DNA of 64,000 bases from UBA8752 sp002172485 (GTDB lineage Bacteria > Bacteroidota > Bacteroidia > Flavobacteriales_D > Sanyastnellaceae): NCBI GenBank assembly GCA_042089915.1, contig JBELJZ010000006.1:1-64000 (forward strand). Direction: 5' to 3'. Made by a program: the position numbers and the translations under genes. Under the pieces are notes generated by a model. It was not told where the DNA came from and did no database searches. It saw nothing but the letters and a program-made list of their open reading frames with translations. Shown one piece after another: positions 18,514 through 26,803 of the stretch (its first letter is position 1; the number at the start of each line of letters is the position of its first letter).

Positions 18514-19788
18514 ATGGATGTCCACGACGCTCCACCGGGTTCACCCCGCCCCATCGGGTTTGCCCCGCCCTTCATCGACGAGGCCACGGTGGAGGCCGTT
18601 TCCCGTGTCTTGCGATCGGGCTGGATCACCACGGGGCCGGAGACAGCCGCATTTGAGGAAGAACTGGCGGCATTCACCCAAGCCGACAGGGTCGTCTGTG
18701 GCGGGTCGTGGACGGGCCTGGCCGGTGTCGTCCTCGATTGGTTCGGCGTTGGGCCAGGTGACGAAGTCATTCTCCCCGCCTACACGTACTGTGCGACAGC
18801 CAATGTGGTGCTCCACCGGGGCGCCACTCCGGTACTCGTGGACCTCCCCGCGCCCGACTTGCAAGATGGGCTCAACCTGACGTGGGAAGCCATCGAACCG
18901 CACCTCAGCGAGCGGACCAAGGTGGTGATGCCGGTGGACATCGGTGGCTGGCCCGTACCCTGTCACACCTGGAAGACCAAGCTCAAAGAATGGAGTGCCC
19001 GCCACGGCTTCCAATCGGACCACCCTGTCCAACAAAAACTGGGTCGGCCGCTTCTGCTGTCGGATGCCGCCCACTCCCTCGGCGCCTCGGTGGAAGGCCT
19101 TCCCGTGGGCGCCTTGGCCGACATGTCCATTTTCTCCTTTCATGCGGTCAAGAACCTGACCACGGCGGAAGGCGGGGCTGTGGCCATCCGCCTCCCGGAT
19201 GCGTTTGACGTCGATGACGTCCACCGCATTCTGAGGACCACGGCATTGCATGGACAGAGCAAGGATGCCGCGTCCAAATTCCAAGGCGGTGCTGGAGCAT
19301 GGCGCTATGACGTTCTGACGCCCGGTTTCAAGTGCAACATGACGGACATCCAAGCCGCCATGGGCCGGGTCGCCCTCGCTCGATATGGGCGCGACCTCGA
19401 GCAACGACGCGCACTGGGCGATCGCTACGATGCAGGCTTCTCAACATGGCAAAGCCTCCAACTCCCGCGACGCGACCACGGTGGACGTCAAACCTCGGAC
19501 CACCTGTACGCCTTGCGCATTCCCAACCTGAGCGAATCGAAACGGGACAGCCTGATGGCCTCATTGGCCGATCAAGGCATCGCAAGCAATGTGCATTTCC
19601 AACCCCTCCCCCTCCTCACGGCCTATCGCGAACGGGGGCACGCACCCGAGAACTGCCCCCACGCCATGCAGGCCTACGCCTGCGAAATCAGTCTACCGCT
19701 TCACTTGCACATGGACCTCGCCGATGTGGACCGCGTCGTCCAAGCGGTTCGGGACGGCCTGCACCACATTGGATTCGCTTCCCTGTGA
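18514..19788 (+). CDS. DegT/DnrJ/EryC1/StrS-family sugar aminotransferase
   Basis: This PLP enzyme has 424 residues. It probably aminates a keto sugar nucleotide for surface polysaccharide synthesis. Landmarks are RSGWITTGPETAAFEEELA, GDEVILPAYTYCATAN, the PLP Lys213 in FHAVKNLTTAEGG, and GFKCNMTDIQAAMGRVAL. It is joined to the next gene by a GTGA overlap, and that gene encodes a priming sugar transferase, which supports a glycan role. The ATG at 18514 is preferred to the in-frame start at 18487 on spacing to its -7-like box and on fit to the family N-terminus. Confidence 0.9.
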   Translation: MDVHDAPPGSPRPIGFAPPFIDEATVEAVSRVLRSGWITTGPETAAFEEELAAFTQADRVVCGGSWTGLAGVVLDWFGVGPGDEVILPAYTYCATANVVLHRGATPVLVDLPAPDLQDGLNLTWEAIEPHLSERTKVVMPVDIGGWPVPCHTWKTKLKEWSARHGFQSDHPVQQKLGRPLLLSDAAHSLGASVEGLPVGALADMSIFSFHAVKNLTTAEGGAVAIRLPDAFDVDDVHRILRTTALHGQSKDAASKFQGGAGAWRYDVLTPGFKCNMTDIQAAMGRVALARYGRDLEQRRALGDRYDAGFSTWQSLQLPRRDHGGRQTSDHLYALRIPNLSESKRDSLMASLADQGIASNVHFQPLPLLTAYRERGHAPENCPHAMQAYACEISLPLHLHMDLADVDRVVQAVRDGLHHIGFASL

Positions 19789-20372
19789 AACGTGCAGTAG
19801 ACATCCTCGTTTCCAGCATGCTGCTTCTGGTGCTGGGCGTTCCGCTCTTGACGGTGGCCTTGCTCCTGCGCGTCCGTCAAGGGAACCCCGTGCTGTTTCG
19901 CCAAGAGAGAATCGGGCTGCAAGGAGAGCCGTTTGACATCCTGAAGTTTCGGACCATGCGTCCCGCCCAAACGGGCGATGCCCGGGTCACATCTGGAGAA
20001 GAGGACGACCGGATCACCGCCATCGGGGCCATCCTGCGCCGACACAGACTCGATGAATTCCCGCAATTGTGGAACGTCCTGCGCGGAGACATGAGCCTGG
20101 TAGGGCCACGGCCCGAAGTCCCCCAATTTGTGGACCACAGTCAGGACGTTTGGCAGACGGTTTTGTCTGTGCGGCCAGGCATCACGGGTCCAGACGCTTT
20201 GCAATTCCGGAATGAGGGTGCCGATTTGGCCCAATCAAAGGACCCAGAAGCGCACTATCGCGATGTGATTCTGCCAGCCAAGCTCCAAGTCCAGGCAGAC
20301 TACGCCCGACACCGCAGCTTGGTCGGGGATGTCCGGATTTTATTCCGAACGCTCGGCGCCTTGCGGGGCTGA
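19785..20372 (+). CDS. Priming sugar-phosphate transferase (PF02397, PglC/WcaJ catalytic domain)
   Basis: This membrane protein of 195 residues starts glycan assembly by moving a sugar phosphate to undecaprenyl phosphate. One N-terminal hydrophobic hairpin (SMLLLVLGVPLLTVALLL) leads to PVLFRQERIG, FDILKFRTM, RRHRLDEFPQLWNVLRGDMS and VGPRPEVPQF. It is the short, single-anchor form. The GTG start overlaps the aminotransferase stop (GTGA). Its last 33 bases overlap the convergent SirB1-like gene. Confidence 0.92.
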   Translation: MKRAVDILVSSMLLLVLGVPLLTVALLLRVRQGNPVLFRQERIGLQGEPFDILKFRTMRPAQTGDARVTSGEEDDRITAIGAILRRHRLDEFPQLWNVLRGDMSLVGPRPEVPQFVDHSQDVWQTVLSVRPGITGPDALQFRNEGADLAQSKDPEAHYRDVILPAKLQVQADYARHRSLVGDVRILFRTLGALRG

Positions 20373-21248
20373 ACATCCTTCCACAAAGAAGAGCAACTCA
20401 CGCAGGCGCTCGGCTTGCTCCAAATCTTGTTGGCGCTCGTAGGCATAGGCCAGATTGCCAATCAAGCGGCGCAGAACATCGACGGGATGACACGGGCCAC
20501 AATTCCCTTGGTCGACGGGCAGGTCGAGGTGAACGAGAAATGCACTCACCTCTTCCGGGTGAATCACACCGCCACGGTTGAAGGGATTGATGTAAAACAA
20601 CACGCTGCCCGGGCTGCCATCTGCAGAGAACTCCCCCAAATGCCCGCCATCGCAATAAGCCAGGATAAAATGGTTGGGCAGATTGACCCCGTGAATGGGC
20701 AACCCCAATTCCTGCACCATAGCGAGGTACAGGGCACCCAGTGCCAAACTGTTGCCTTTTCTCTGACGCAAGACTTGGCTCGGCAGGGCGTGCAGAGGAC
20801 GCGCAGCACCACCGCGGGTACCATCAAATCCATGATGCTCGAAGAAGATACGGTTCACCACACGGACCTGCTCCAAAGCGGTCATGTCGTCGTGTAGCTC
20901 CAGCCAGATGTCCTGCCGGATACGCTGCAAATCCTCACGCAAACCCTCCGCGTCCGATGCCGGATCGACGTATTGGTCGAGCAGAAGCAACGCCGAAGAC
21001 AAGCCGTGGTCGGGGGAATGGATCCAATCCGCAAACGAGGTCCGAATCTCATCGGTGGCGAGCTGGTCCAACAAGGACTTGGCCCGCTGAAGGAAGATGT
21101 CGCCATGGCCTTCTTCCTCCAAGGCTTTTCGGAGGCTGGGGACGGCGGCTTCGCCAATCCGCTCCAATTCCTTCTTCACAGTCGTGTAGATGCCCTCATC
21201 GGGGTCCTCCAACAAGGAAATCAATGCATGCAACTCGGTAACGCTCAT
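20340..21248 (-). CDS. SirB1-like transglutaminase-fold/TPR protein
   Basis: This 302-residue cytosolic protein has an N-terminal helical region with a HEAT-like start (AAVPSLRKALEEEG). It is followed by the SirB1 transglutaminase-like domain (VVNRIFFEHHGFDG, VLRQRKGNSLALGALYLAMVQE, GLPIHGVNLPNHFILAY) and a TPR-like end (RRLIGNLAYAYERQQDLEQAERL). The catalytic Cys of true transglutaminases is replaced by Ser in RKGNSLALG, as in most SirB1 proteins, so enzyme activity is doubtful. Function is unknown. Confidence 0.82.
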   Translation of the reverse strand: MSVTELHALISLLEDPDEGIYTTVKKELERIGEAAVPSLRKALEEEGHGDIFLQRAKSLLDQLATDEIRTSFADWIHSPDHGLSSALLLLDQYVDPASDAEGLREDLQRIRQDIWLELHDDMTALEQVRVVNRIFFEHHGFDGTRGGAARPLHALPSQVLRQRKGNSLALGALYLAMVQELGLPIHGVNLPNHFILAYCDGGHLGEFSADGSPGSVLFYINPFNRGGVIHPEEVSAFLVHLDLPVDQGNCGPCHPVDVLRRLIGNLAYAYERQQDLEQAERLRELLFFVEGCSAPQGAERSE

Positions 21249-21269
21249 TGCCGGTTCAGGTTGTGCTCA

Positions 21270-21277
21270 GCAAAGTA
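21270..21277 (-). promoter_or_regulatory. -7 box TACTTTGC for the SirB1-like gene
   Basis: TACTTTGC on the minus strand leaves a 21-base leader to the ATG at 21248. It is divergent from the rhomboid box 18 bases away. Confidence 0.4.
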
Positions 21278-21295
21278 GTTCTGTGTTTTGCGGGC

Positions 21296-21303
21296 TATCT
21301 TAA
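21296..21303 (+). promoter_or_regulatory. -7-like box TATCTTAA fixing a GTG start for the rhomboid gene
   Basis: The box ends 4 bases (AGCA) before a GTG at 21308 that is in frame with the rhomboid protein. No ATG occurs upstream of the conserved region, so the spacing helps choose the start. Confidence 0.45.
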
Positions 21304-21307
21304 AGCA

Positions 21308-22363
21308 GTGGCTTCTTATAAAAACGACCCTGTGGATGCGACCCCCACGCCCAGTTTTGGCGGGGCTTCAGCCACACACGCACCAGGTGAAGCGCGCATT
21401 GCCCCCGGAGCGCGCCCCTTTCGCGTCCACGGTCGTCGGCCTGCACCGCCCCCTCCGGCGCAGGCGAGGGACTTGGAAGCCGACCGCAGGAGAATCCGCT
21501 CTGCACTAACCGTCACCGTCGGCATCCTCACCCTCATCTGGGGTGTCTACTTTCTCAACGACCAATTCGACCTCGGCTGGAAGAGGTTCGGCAATCGCCC
21601 CCTGCGGTGGAAGGGGCTGGCCGGCATTGTCACCATGCCTTTTCTCCACGGAGACTTCCAGCACCTGTGGGGCAACACTGTGTCGTTCTTCTCCTTGAAT
21701 GCCATGCTGGTGTACTTCTACCGGGACCTCGGCCTACGGGTCCTCACCTGGGCCTGGATCGGCACTGGACTCCTCCTGTGGCTGAGCGGCGCATCCGGAA
21801 ACCACATCGGGCTGAGCGGCGTGGTCTATGCGCAAGTGGCCTTCCTGTTCTTCAGCGGCATCCTGCGGCGCCATCCACACTTGATTCGGGTGGCCCTGGT
21901 GGTGGTCTTCCTGTATGGCAGCATTGTCTGGGGCGTGTTCCCGATTGAAGAGGGCGTCAGCTGGGAAGGGCACCTCTCCGGCGCGTCCATGGGGGCATTT
22001 TTGGCCTGGGTATGGCGGAAACAAGGCCCCCAGCGACCACCATTACCGCCCATGGGGGACGAAGAGACAGAGGTCGATGGCTACACCAAAGGGCACGTTC
22101 CAACCGGCACGCCTTCTGCTTCCGGCCATGGCGGCCAAGCCATCCTAGAAAGCCCTGCTGGCATCCTGGGCGATGCAGCCGTGGAGGACGCTTGGCTCAC
22201 AGCCGAAACCACTTCGCCTGAACAGGACGTTCGGGCCTGGCGCAGGGCGCAACGGATGTGGAACGGCCCCCGACCGCGTCTGGCTGAACACGCGAAATCC
22301 CGCCGAGGCGGTATTCGCAAGCCGCGTCAAGGCGGACACATCAAGCGTCGGACACGCTCGTGA
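21308..22363 (+). CDS. Rhomboid family intramembrane serine protease
   Basis: This inner-membrane protease is about 351 residues long. After a 65-residue Pro/Ala-rich cytosolic head come about six hydrophobic segments. Family motifs are MPFLHGDFQHLWGNT, the nucleophile motif HIGLSGVVYAQ (Ser in GLSG) and the His motif SWEGHLSGASMG. A 120-residue hydrophilic tail rich in Glu, then Arg/Lys/Pro, follows the last segment and looks disordered. The GTG start (VASYKND) is chosen from its -7 box. The stop codon directly abuts the stop of convergent dnaN. Confidence 0.88.
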   Translation: MASYKNDPVDATPTPSFGGASATHAPGEARIAPGARPFRVHGRRPAPPPPAQARDLEADRRRIRSALTVTVGILTLIWGVYFLNDQFDLGWKRFGNRPLRWKGLAGIVTMPFLHGDFQHLWGNTVSFFSLNAMLVYFYRDLGLRVLTWAWIGTGLLLWLSGASGNHIGLSGVVYAQVAFLFFSGILRRHPHLIRVALVVVFLYGSIVWGVFPIEEGVSWEGHLSGASMGAFLAWVWRKQGPQRPPLPPMGDEETEVDGYTKGHVPTGTPSASGHGGQAILESPAGILGDAAVEDAWLTAETTSPEQDVRAWRRAQRMWNGPRPRLAEHAKSRRGGIRKPRQGGHIKRRTRS

Positions 22364-23485
22364 TCAGGCGTTGAGCATGACGGGCATGACCAACATGAGG
22401 ATGTCCTCACCGGTCGCCTCACCATCATGCTGGGGCCTGATGATGCCGGCTCGGTTGGGCGCGCTCAACTCCAGCGTGATTTGTTGGGCATCCAGGTTGT
22501 TCAACATGTCGAGCAGGAAACGGCTGTTGAATCCGATTTCCATGTCGTCTCCAGTGTAGCTGCAGGCCAAGCTCTCGCGGGCTTCGTTGGCGAAGTCCAC
22601 ATCCTCTGCGCTGATGGTCAAGCTGCTGCCAGCCAAGGACAGGCGGACCTGATGGGTGGTCTTGTTGGCGAAGATGGAGACCCTGCGAATGCTCCTCTGG
22701 AAATCTTTCCGGTCGATGGTCATGCAGTTCGGATTCTCCTTCGGAATGACTGCCTCGTAGTTCGGGTATTTGCCCTCAATCAAACGGCACACCACGTCCA
22801 TTTCTCCGTACTTGAAGTGGGCATTGGCTTCATTGAAGCTCACCACCACCTCGTCGGTCATGGGCAAGGTGCCCTTCAACAGGTTCAGTGGCTTCTTCGG
22901 CACAATCATCTCCGCATTCTCCGGGGCGGAGGCGTCCATCCGGGCGTACCGAACCAAGCGGTGGGCGTCAGTCGCGACGAAGCTGAGGTGGTCGTTGCGA
23001 AGCTCGAAGAAAATGCCGCTCATCACGGGGCGCAAATCATCGCTTCCTGCAGCAAACAAGGTCCGGCTGATGGCCTCGGCGAGGGTGTCGGAGTTCAAGG
23101 TGACAGAAGCCGCGCCTTCCAGCTCCGGTGTCCGAGGGAACTCGTCCGCGTGGGCTCCAGCGAGCTTGTACTTGCCAGCCTCACTGGTCATTTCCACCCC
23201 GCAAGTTTTGGGGTCCACCTTGAAGGTCAAGGGCAGGTCCTCGAATGTCTTGAGGATGTCCAACAGCATCTTGGCGGGAATGGCGATGGCACCTTCTTCT
23301 TCTGCGGTGACCTCCACCGTGGTGGTCATGGTCGTCTCGAGGTCACTGGCGCTGATGGACGCCTTCCCCGGGGCCACCTCGAACAGGAAGTTGTCCAGGA
23401 TGGGCAGCGTGTTGCTGCTGTTGAGCACGCCACTGATGGCTTGAAGCTGACGGAGCAGGGCGGTGCTGGATACGATGAACTGCAT
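22364..23485 (-). CDS. dnaN: DNA polymerase III sliding clamp (beta subunit)
   Basis: The ring-shaped clamp tethers DNA polymerase to the template. The 373-residue length and three-domain pattern are normal (MQFIVSSTALLRQLQAISGV; LPILDNFLFEV; GVEMTSEAGKYKL; SGIFFELRNDHLSFVATDAHRLVRY; MDVVCRLIEGKYPNYEAVIP; C-terminal LVMPVMLNA). The ATG at 23485 is the family start; an ATG 18 bases upstream (MSQPVH) directly follows the -7 box and could be used. It is monocistronic, with neither dnaA nor gyrB nearby, so this is not a classical origin cluster. Confidence 0.96.
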   Translation of the reverse strand: MQFIVSSTALLRQLQAISGVLNSSNTLPILDNFLFEVAPGKASISASDLETTMTTTVEVTAEEEGAIAIPAKMLLDILKTFEDLPLTFKVDPKTCGVEMTSEAGKYKLAGAHADEFPRTPELEGAASVTLNSDTLAEAISRTLFAAGSDDLRPVMSGIFFELRNDHLSFVATDAHRLVRYARMDASAPENAEMIVPKKPLNLLKGTLPMTDEVVVSFNEANAHFKYGEMDVVCRLIEGKYPNYEAVIPKENPNCMTIDRKDFQRSIRRVSIFANKTTHQVRLSLAGSSLTISAEDVDFANEARESLACSYTGDDMEIGFNSRFLLDMLNNLDAQQITLELSAPNRAGIIRPQHDGEATGEDILMLVMPVMLNA

Positions 23486-23503
23486 GTGAACGGGTTGGGA
23501 CAT

Positions 23504-23530
23504 CAAAAATACCCTGCGCCCCTGCCCCAA
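23504..23530 (-). promoter_or_regulatory. dnaN promoter: -33 TTG and -7 TATTTTTG
   Basis: TATTTTTG occupies 23504-23511 on the minus strand, with a TTG at 23528-23530, 16 bases further upstream. The leader to the ATG at 23485 is 18 bases. Confidence 0.55.
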
Positions 23531-23616
23531 GGTGGAAATCCACGGCCTCACTTTTTCACAACGGATGCACCGGACTTTTGCCCTCTCCCGGCGTTGTGCG
23601 TCCACAGGATTGCGCG

Positions 23617-23624
23617 TATTTTGA
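23617..23624 (+). promoter_or_regulatory. -7 box TATTTTGA before the small exported protein
   Basis: The box ends 4 bases (CCCC) before the first of two tandem ATGs at 23629 and 23632. Confidence 0.45.
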
Positions 23625-23628
23625 CCCC

Positions 23629-23982
23629 ATGATGAACCTTGTGAAGCCGCTGGCCCTCCTGGCCGTCCTCGCCCTGGGCGCCTCCTCCTTTACCGCGACT
23701 GCCCAAGAGAATGTGGAACCCGGATCGGACGTGATCTTGACCACCCTCGAGGCGCCGATGACGCGAGAGGCCCTCAACGCGACCCGCATCGCCCTCGAAG
23801 AAGCAGGCCACATCTTCCACTATGGTGGCTTCCAATTCCGCCCCGACGGTCAAATGATCGGGGCAGAAATCCTCTTGAAAATTGCAGGTGGTGTCGAGGA
23901 GCGTCGGTACATCGAATTCGTCACCGACGACTGCAAGCTGCAGATCCTCCAGAACGAGGGCCTCAAACTCGAGGGCTGCTGA
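23629..23982 (+). CDS. Small exported hypothetical protein
   Basis: This 117-residue protein has a clear signal peptide (VKPLALLAVLALGASSFTATAQ). The mature part is about 90 residues, alpha/beta in pattern (MTREALNATRIALEEAGHIFHY, GGFQFRPDGQMIGAEILLKI) and ends in a Cys; a second Cys lies in DDCKLQ, so a disulfide is possible. I do not recognise the family. Tandem ATG codons make the exact first residue uncertain. Its last 20 bases overlap the end of the convergent GT9 gene. Confidence 0.65.
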   Translation: MMNLVKPLALLAVLALGASSFTATAQENVEPGSDVILTTLEAPMTREALNATRIALEEAGHIFHYGGFQFRPDGQMIGAEILLKIAGGVEERRYIEFVTDDCKLQILQNEGLKLEGC

Positions 23983-25021
23983 CCGCCTGCAGGGACGCCC
24001 AAACGGCCTTAACCGCCAAGTCCTCCCCACACTGAAAATGCCCCAGCGGGCAGGTTGTCTTGCCGTGCACACCGCACGGCTTGCAAGCCAATTCCTCCTC
24101 CTTGACCTCCACGTTTTGGCCCCGTCCGGACGCTTCGTCCTCAGGCAACACGCCGAAACCCAGTCGGGGCGTGGTGCTGCAGAAGACTCCCACCACGGGT
24201 GTGCCCACTGCCCCTGCCATGTGAAGGGGGGCACTGTCGTTGCTCACCACAGCTTTGGATTTGGCCATCAGGGCGGCTGACCCCAGCAGGTTCAAGTCTC
24301 CCGCCACCAAACGAGGTGCCTCCTTCGCCCCGAACGCGATGCGCTCCAACAGCGGGCGATCGGGCGCCGCCCCCAAGAGGACCACCGGCTCACCGTGAGC
24401 GTGAAGGAGGTCGACCAAGGCAGCCCAGTGGGCTTCGGGCCAACGCTTGGTGGCCCACACACTGGAAGGAGCCAACACCGTTGCACCAGAAGGGAGTGAA
24501 TCGGCTGCAGCCACATGCTGCGGGGCCACATGCAGCTTCGGTCGATGGCAAACCGGGTCAAAATCGCCCAACCACGGAGCCAGCAGTGCGTGGTTCCGCT
24601 CGGTTTCATGGCGGCCATCTCCGATCTCGTGGGGATGTTGATTGACCTGCCCTCCAAAAGTCGAAACGCCTGAAAACCCGGCATGGTTCGGGGCACCTAC
24701 CCACCGGGCCACAAGGCCCATGGACGCGTGCCGATGCAGGTTGGCCACCACCCCCGGGCGGGTGCGGCGCACTTGACGCGCCATGGACCACATTCGCGGG
24801 TATTTGCCCCACCCGGCCCTGTCCCACACCCAGACTTGGCTCACAAAAGGGTGGTCTTCAAAAAAGCCGTGCGCGCCTTTCCGGACCCAGACTTGGATGG
24901 GGGAATCCGGATACGCTGCATGCCAGCCTTCAATCAAAGCCGTGGACAACACCACATCCCCGAGGAATGCGGGCTGCAGGAGGAGCAGTCCTCCCGGCGG
25001 ATGTTCCGCCGCCCGACTCAT
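23963..25021 (-). CDS. Glycosyltransferase family 9 (heptosyltransferase-like)
   Basis: This cytosolic or membrane-associated enzyme of 352 residues has the ADP-heptose:LPS transferase fold. Landmarks are LLLLQPAFLGDVVLSTALIEGW at the start, VLAPSSVWATKRWPEAHW, the nucleotide-binding VVSNDSAPLHMAGAVGTPVVGVF, and a Cys-rich segment CKPCGVHGKTTCPLGHFQC near the end. It likely adds a core sugar to lipopolysaccharide. The ATG at 25021 overlaps the dapD stop (ATGA), so it is probably co-transcribed with dapD, an unusual partner. Confidence 0.88.
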   Translation of the reverse strand: MSRAAEHPPGGLLLLQPAFLGDVVLSTALIEGWHAAYPDSPIQVWVRKGAHGFFEDHPFVSQVWVWDRAGWGKYPRMWSMARQVRRTRPGVVANLHRHASMGLVARWVGAPNHAGFSGVSTFGGQVNQHPHEIGDGRHETERNHALLAPWLGDFDPVCHRPKLHVAPQHVAAADSLPSGATVLAPSSVWATKRWPEAHWAALVDLLHAHGEPVVLLGAAPDRPLLERIAFGAKEAPRLVAGDLNLLGSAALMAKSKAVVSNDSAPLHMAGAVGTPVVGVFCSTTPRLGFGVLPEDEASGRGQNVEVKEEELACKPCGVHGKTTCPLGHFQCGEDLAVKAVWASLQAVSSPRV

Positions 25022-25866
25022 ACCGCGACGGCGTGGGTGCGCAGGGCGTCGTTGAGCGAGGTCTTTCGGTCCGTGCTCTCCTTGCGTCGGCCTACAATGA
25101 GGGCGCAAGGCACGCCAAATTCTCCCGCAGGAAAGGACTTGGGCCGTGTCCCCGGAATGACCACGGAGCGCGGCGGCACTTCGCCTTTGTATTCCACGAC
25201 CTCAGGACCTGTGACATCCAAGATTCGGGTGCTGGACGTCAGCACCACGCCTGCGCCGAGGACCGCTTCCTTGCCAATCCGGACCCCTTCGACCACAATG
25301 GCGCGGGACCCGATGAAGGCGCCATCCTCCACAATGACAGGCGCTGCTTGAAGCGGTTCGAGAACACCCCCGATGCCCACGCCGCCACTGAGGTGGACAT
25401 CTGCACCGATCTGAGCGCAGGACCCTACCGTCGCCCAGGTATCGACCATGGTTCCGCTTCCGACCCAAGCGCCGATGTTGACATAACTGGGCATCATGAC
25501 CACGCCCTTGCCGAGGAATGCGCCGTAGCGGGCAATGGCATGGGGCACCACGCGCACGCCGGCTTCGGCATGGTTCTTCTTTAGCGCCATCTTGTCGTGG
25601 AACTGGAAAGGGCCCACCTCTTCCACTTTCATCTCGCGCATGGGGAAGTAGAGGACCACAGCCTTCTTGACCCACTCGTTGACTTGCCATCCCCCGTTCA
25701 CGGGTTCAGCACAACGCAGCACACCGCGATCCAGCCCATCCAACACGGCTTCCACCGCCTCTCGGGTCACGGATTCCCCCCGCAACTCGGGGGCGTCCCA
25801 TGCAGATTCGATGGCACTTTTCGCAACAGTCCACTCACCCGGGACTGGGATGGTCGCATTCTCCAT
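25018..25866 (-). CDS. dapD: 2,3,4,5-tetrahydropyridine-2,6-dicarboxylate N-succinyltransferase
   Basis: This enzyme of the succinylase branch of lysine/diaminopimelate synthesis uses succinyl-CoA. It has 282 residues. The N-terminal helical domain is followed by a left-handed beta-helix of hexapeptide repeats (GVVMMPSYVNIGAWVGSGTM, QIGADVHLSGGVGIGGVL, GAFIGSRAIVVEGVRIG) and the family segment VEEVGPFQFHDKMALKK. The start ATG at 25866 is fixed by a -7 box 4 bases upstream; a longer frame to 25902 would cross the divergent ruvX start. Confidence 0.95.
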   Translation of the reverse strand: MENATIPVPGEWTVAKSAIESAWDAPELRGESVTREAVEAVLDGLDRGVLRCAEPVNGGWQVNEWVKKAVVLYFPMREMKVEEVGPFQFHDKMALKKNHAEAGVRVVPHAIARYGAFLGKGVVMMPSYVNIGAWVGSGTMVDTWATVGSCAQIGADVHLSGGVGIGGVLEPLQAAPVIVEDGAFIGSRAIVVEGVRIGKEAVLGAGVVLTSSTRILDVTGPEVVEYKGEVPPRSVVIPGTRPKSFPAGEFGVPCALIVGRRKESTDRKTSLNDALRTHAVAV

Positions 25867-25870
25867 GCGG

Positions 25871-25884
25871 CGAAGATACCTTCG
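25871..25884. promoter_or_regulatory. Overlapping two-way -7 boxes of dapD and ruvX
   Basis: The near-palindrome CGAAGATACCTTCG reads TACCTTCG on the plus strand (25877-25884) and TATCTTCG on the minus strand (25878-25871). Each box ends exactly 4 bases before an ATG (25889 for ruvX, 25866 for dapD). The two boxes share bases 25877-25878, so RNA polymerase could serve only one direction at a time. Confidence 0.6.
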
Positions 25885-25888
25885 CAAC

Positions 25889-26299
25889 ATGGCCCGGTAC
25901 ATCGCTTTCGACTATGGCACCCGCCGCGTGGGCGTGGCCGTCACGGACAGTGGCGCCATGATTGCCGCGCCAGAAGGGACGTACCCCCCAGAATCCTTGG
26001 ACCGGGAAATTCAACGGCTGCTGGACGCGGAGCCCTGCGCGGGCTTTGTGGTGGGCATGCCCGGTTTGGTGTTGGGCACGGACACCCACAGCAGCGGCCC
26101 GATTCGGGCATTCGTGAAGCGCCTTCAAAAGGCCTTTCCCAGCGTCGACATCCAACTCGTAGATGAAGACCACACCAGCCGGGAGGCGTCGATGGCGATG
26201 GTTCAATCCGGCATGCGGAAGTCCAAGCGCCGCCAAAAAGGCCAACTGGACCAAATCGCGGCGACCCTCATTCTCCAGCGCTTTCTGGATCAGCGCTGA
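25889..26299 (+). CDS. ruvX: Putative pre-16S rRNA nuclease / Holliday junction resolvase-like protein (YqgF family)
   Basis: This RNase H-fold protein has 136 residues. Motifs are the first catalytic Asp in YIAFDYGTRRVGVAVTD, Glu/Asp positions in FVVGMPGLVLG and QLVDEDHTSREA, and the C-terminal KGQLDQIAATLILQRFL. Family members trim the 5' end of 16S rRNA. The ATG at 25889 is the family start. It converges on the HAD gene with 3 bases between stops. Confidence 0.92.
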   Translation: MARYIAFDYGTRRVGVAVTDSGAMIAAPEGTYPPESLDREIQRLLDAEPCAGFVVGMPGLVLGTDTHSSGPIRAFVKRLQKAFPSVDIQLVDEDHTSREASMAMVQSGMRKSKRRQKGQLDQIAATLILQRFLDQR

Positions 26300-26302
26300 G
26301 GA

Positions 26303-26752
26303 TCAGCCCGCTTCGTTGCCCTTGAAGACTTCGATCTCCTTGGTCGTCTTGACGAGATCGGTGAATCGGTCCACATACCGCGTGGCCCGCACCACATGGT
26401 TGTCGATCCAGTGGTAATTGCCGCCGCGCGGCTTGCCCATCAACAGGCCGTGGTACTTGAATCCGTGTTGGGCAAACCAGGCTTCTGTGACCTCGCGGTG
26501 CTCTTCGGTCCGGCTGGTGAAGAAGGTGATGATGTGCCCCTCGTCATACCACCGGTTCAAGGTGTCCAACGCGTCCGGGAACGGCTCGCAAGTGGCCATG
26601 CGTTCCGGCTGCTCGTTGGGCACGTCTTCCGTGATGGTGCCATCGATGTCAATGAGGAAGTTCTTGACCTCCTCGGAAAGTTGGGGAGAAGCTGCGCGGC
26701 CATCGGCGTCGGTTGCAGCGTGAAGGGGGGCGGGATTCTGATCGGAATGCAT
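26303..26752 (-). CDS. HAD-superfamily phosphatase-like protein
   Basis: This 149-residue protein has the HAD nucleophile motif FLIDIDGTITEDVP near residue 33. Motif II is FFTSRTEEHREVTEAWF, and GNYHWIDNHVVRATRY is the distal segment. In Bacteroidota such proteins are often labelled phosphoheptose isomerase, but the sequence has a HAD fold with no SIS-domain features, so a small-molecule phosphatase is more likely. Substrate is unknown. The first 25 residues are Pro/Asp-rich and may be disordered. Confidence 0.75.
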   Translation of the reverse strand: MHSDQNPAPLHAATDADGRAASPQLSEEVKNFLIDIDGTITEDVPNEQPERMATCEPFPDALDTLNRWYDEGHIITFFTSRTEEHREVTEAWFAQHGFKYHGLLMGKPRGGNYHWIDNHVVRATRYVDRFTDLVKTTKEIEVFKGNEAG

Positions 26753-26795
26753 GACGTGGGGTCTTTCAGAACGAAAGGGTCATTGCCTTCCACGA

Positions 26796-26803
26796 CAAAT
26801 CTA
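26796..26803 (-). promoter_or_regulatory. -7 box TAGATTTG for the HAD gene
   Basis: An exact TAnnTTTG match on the minus strand with a 43-base leader to the ATG at 26752. It overlaps the 3' end of bshC by a few bases. Confidence 0.5.

Noticed and set aside
22364..23530. Replication origin next to dnaN
   Set aside because: No dnaA, gyrB or clustered DnaA boxes seen; dnaN stands alone here.
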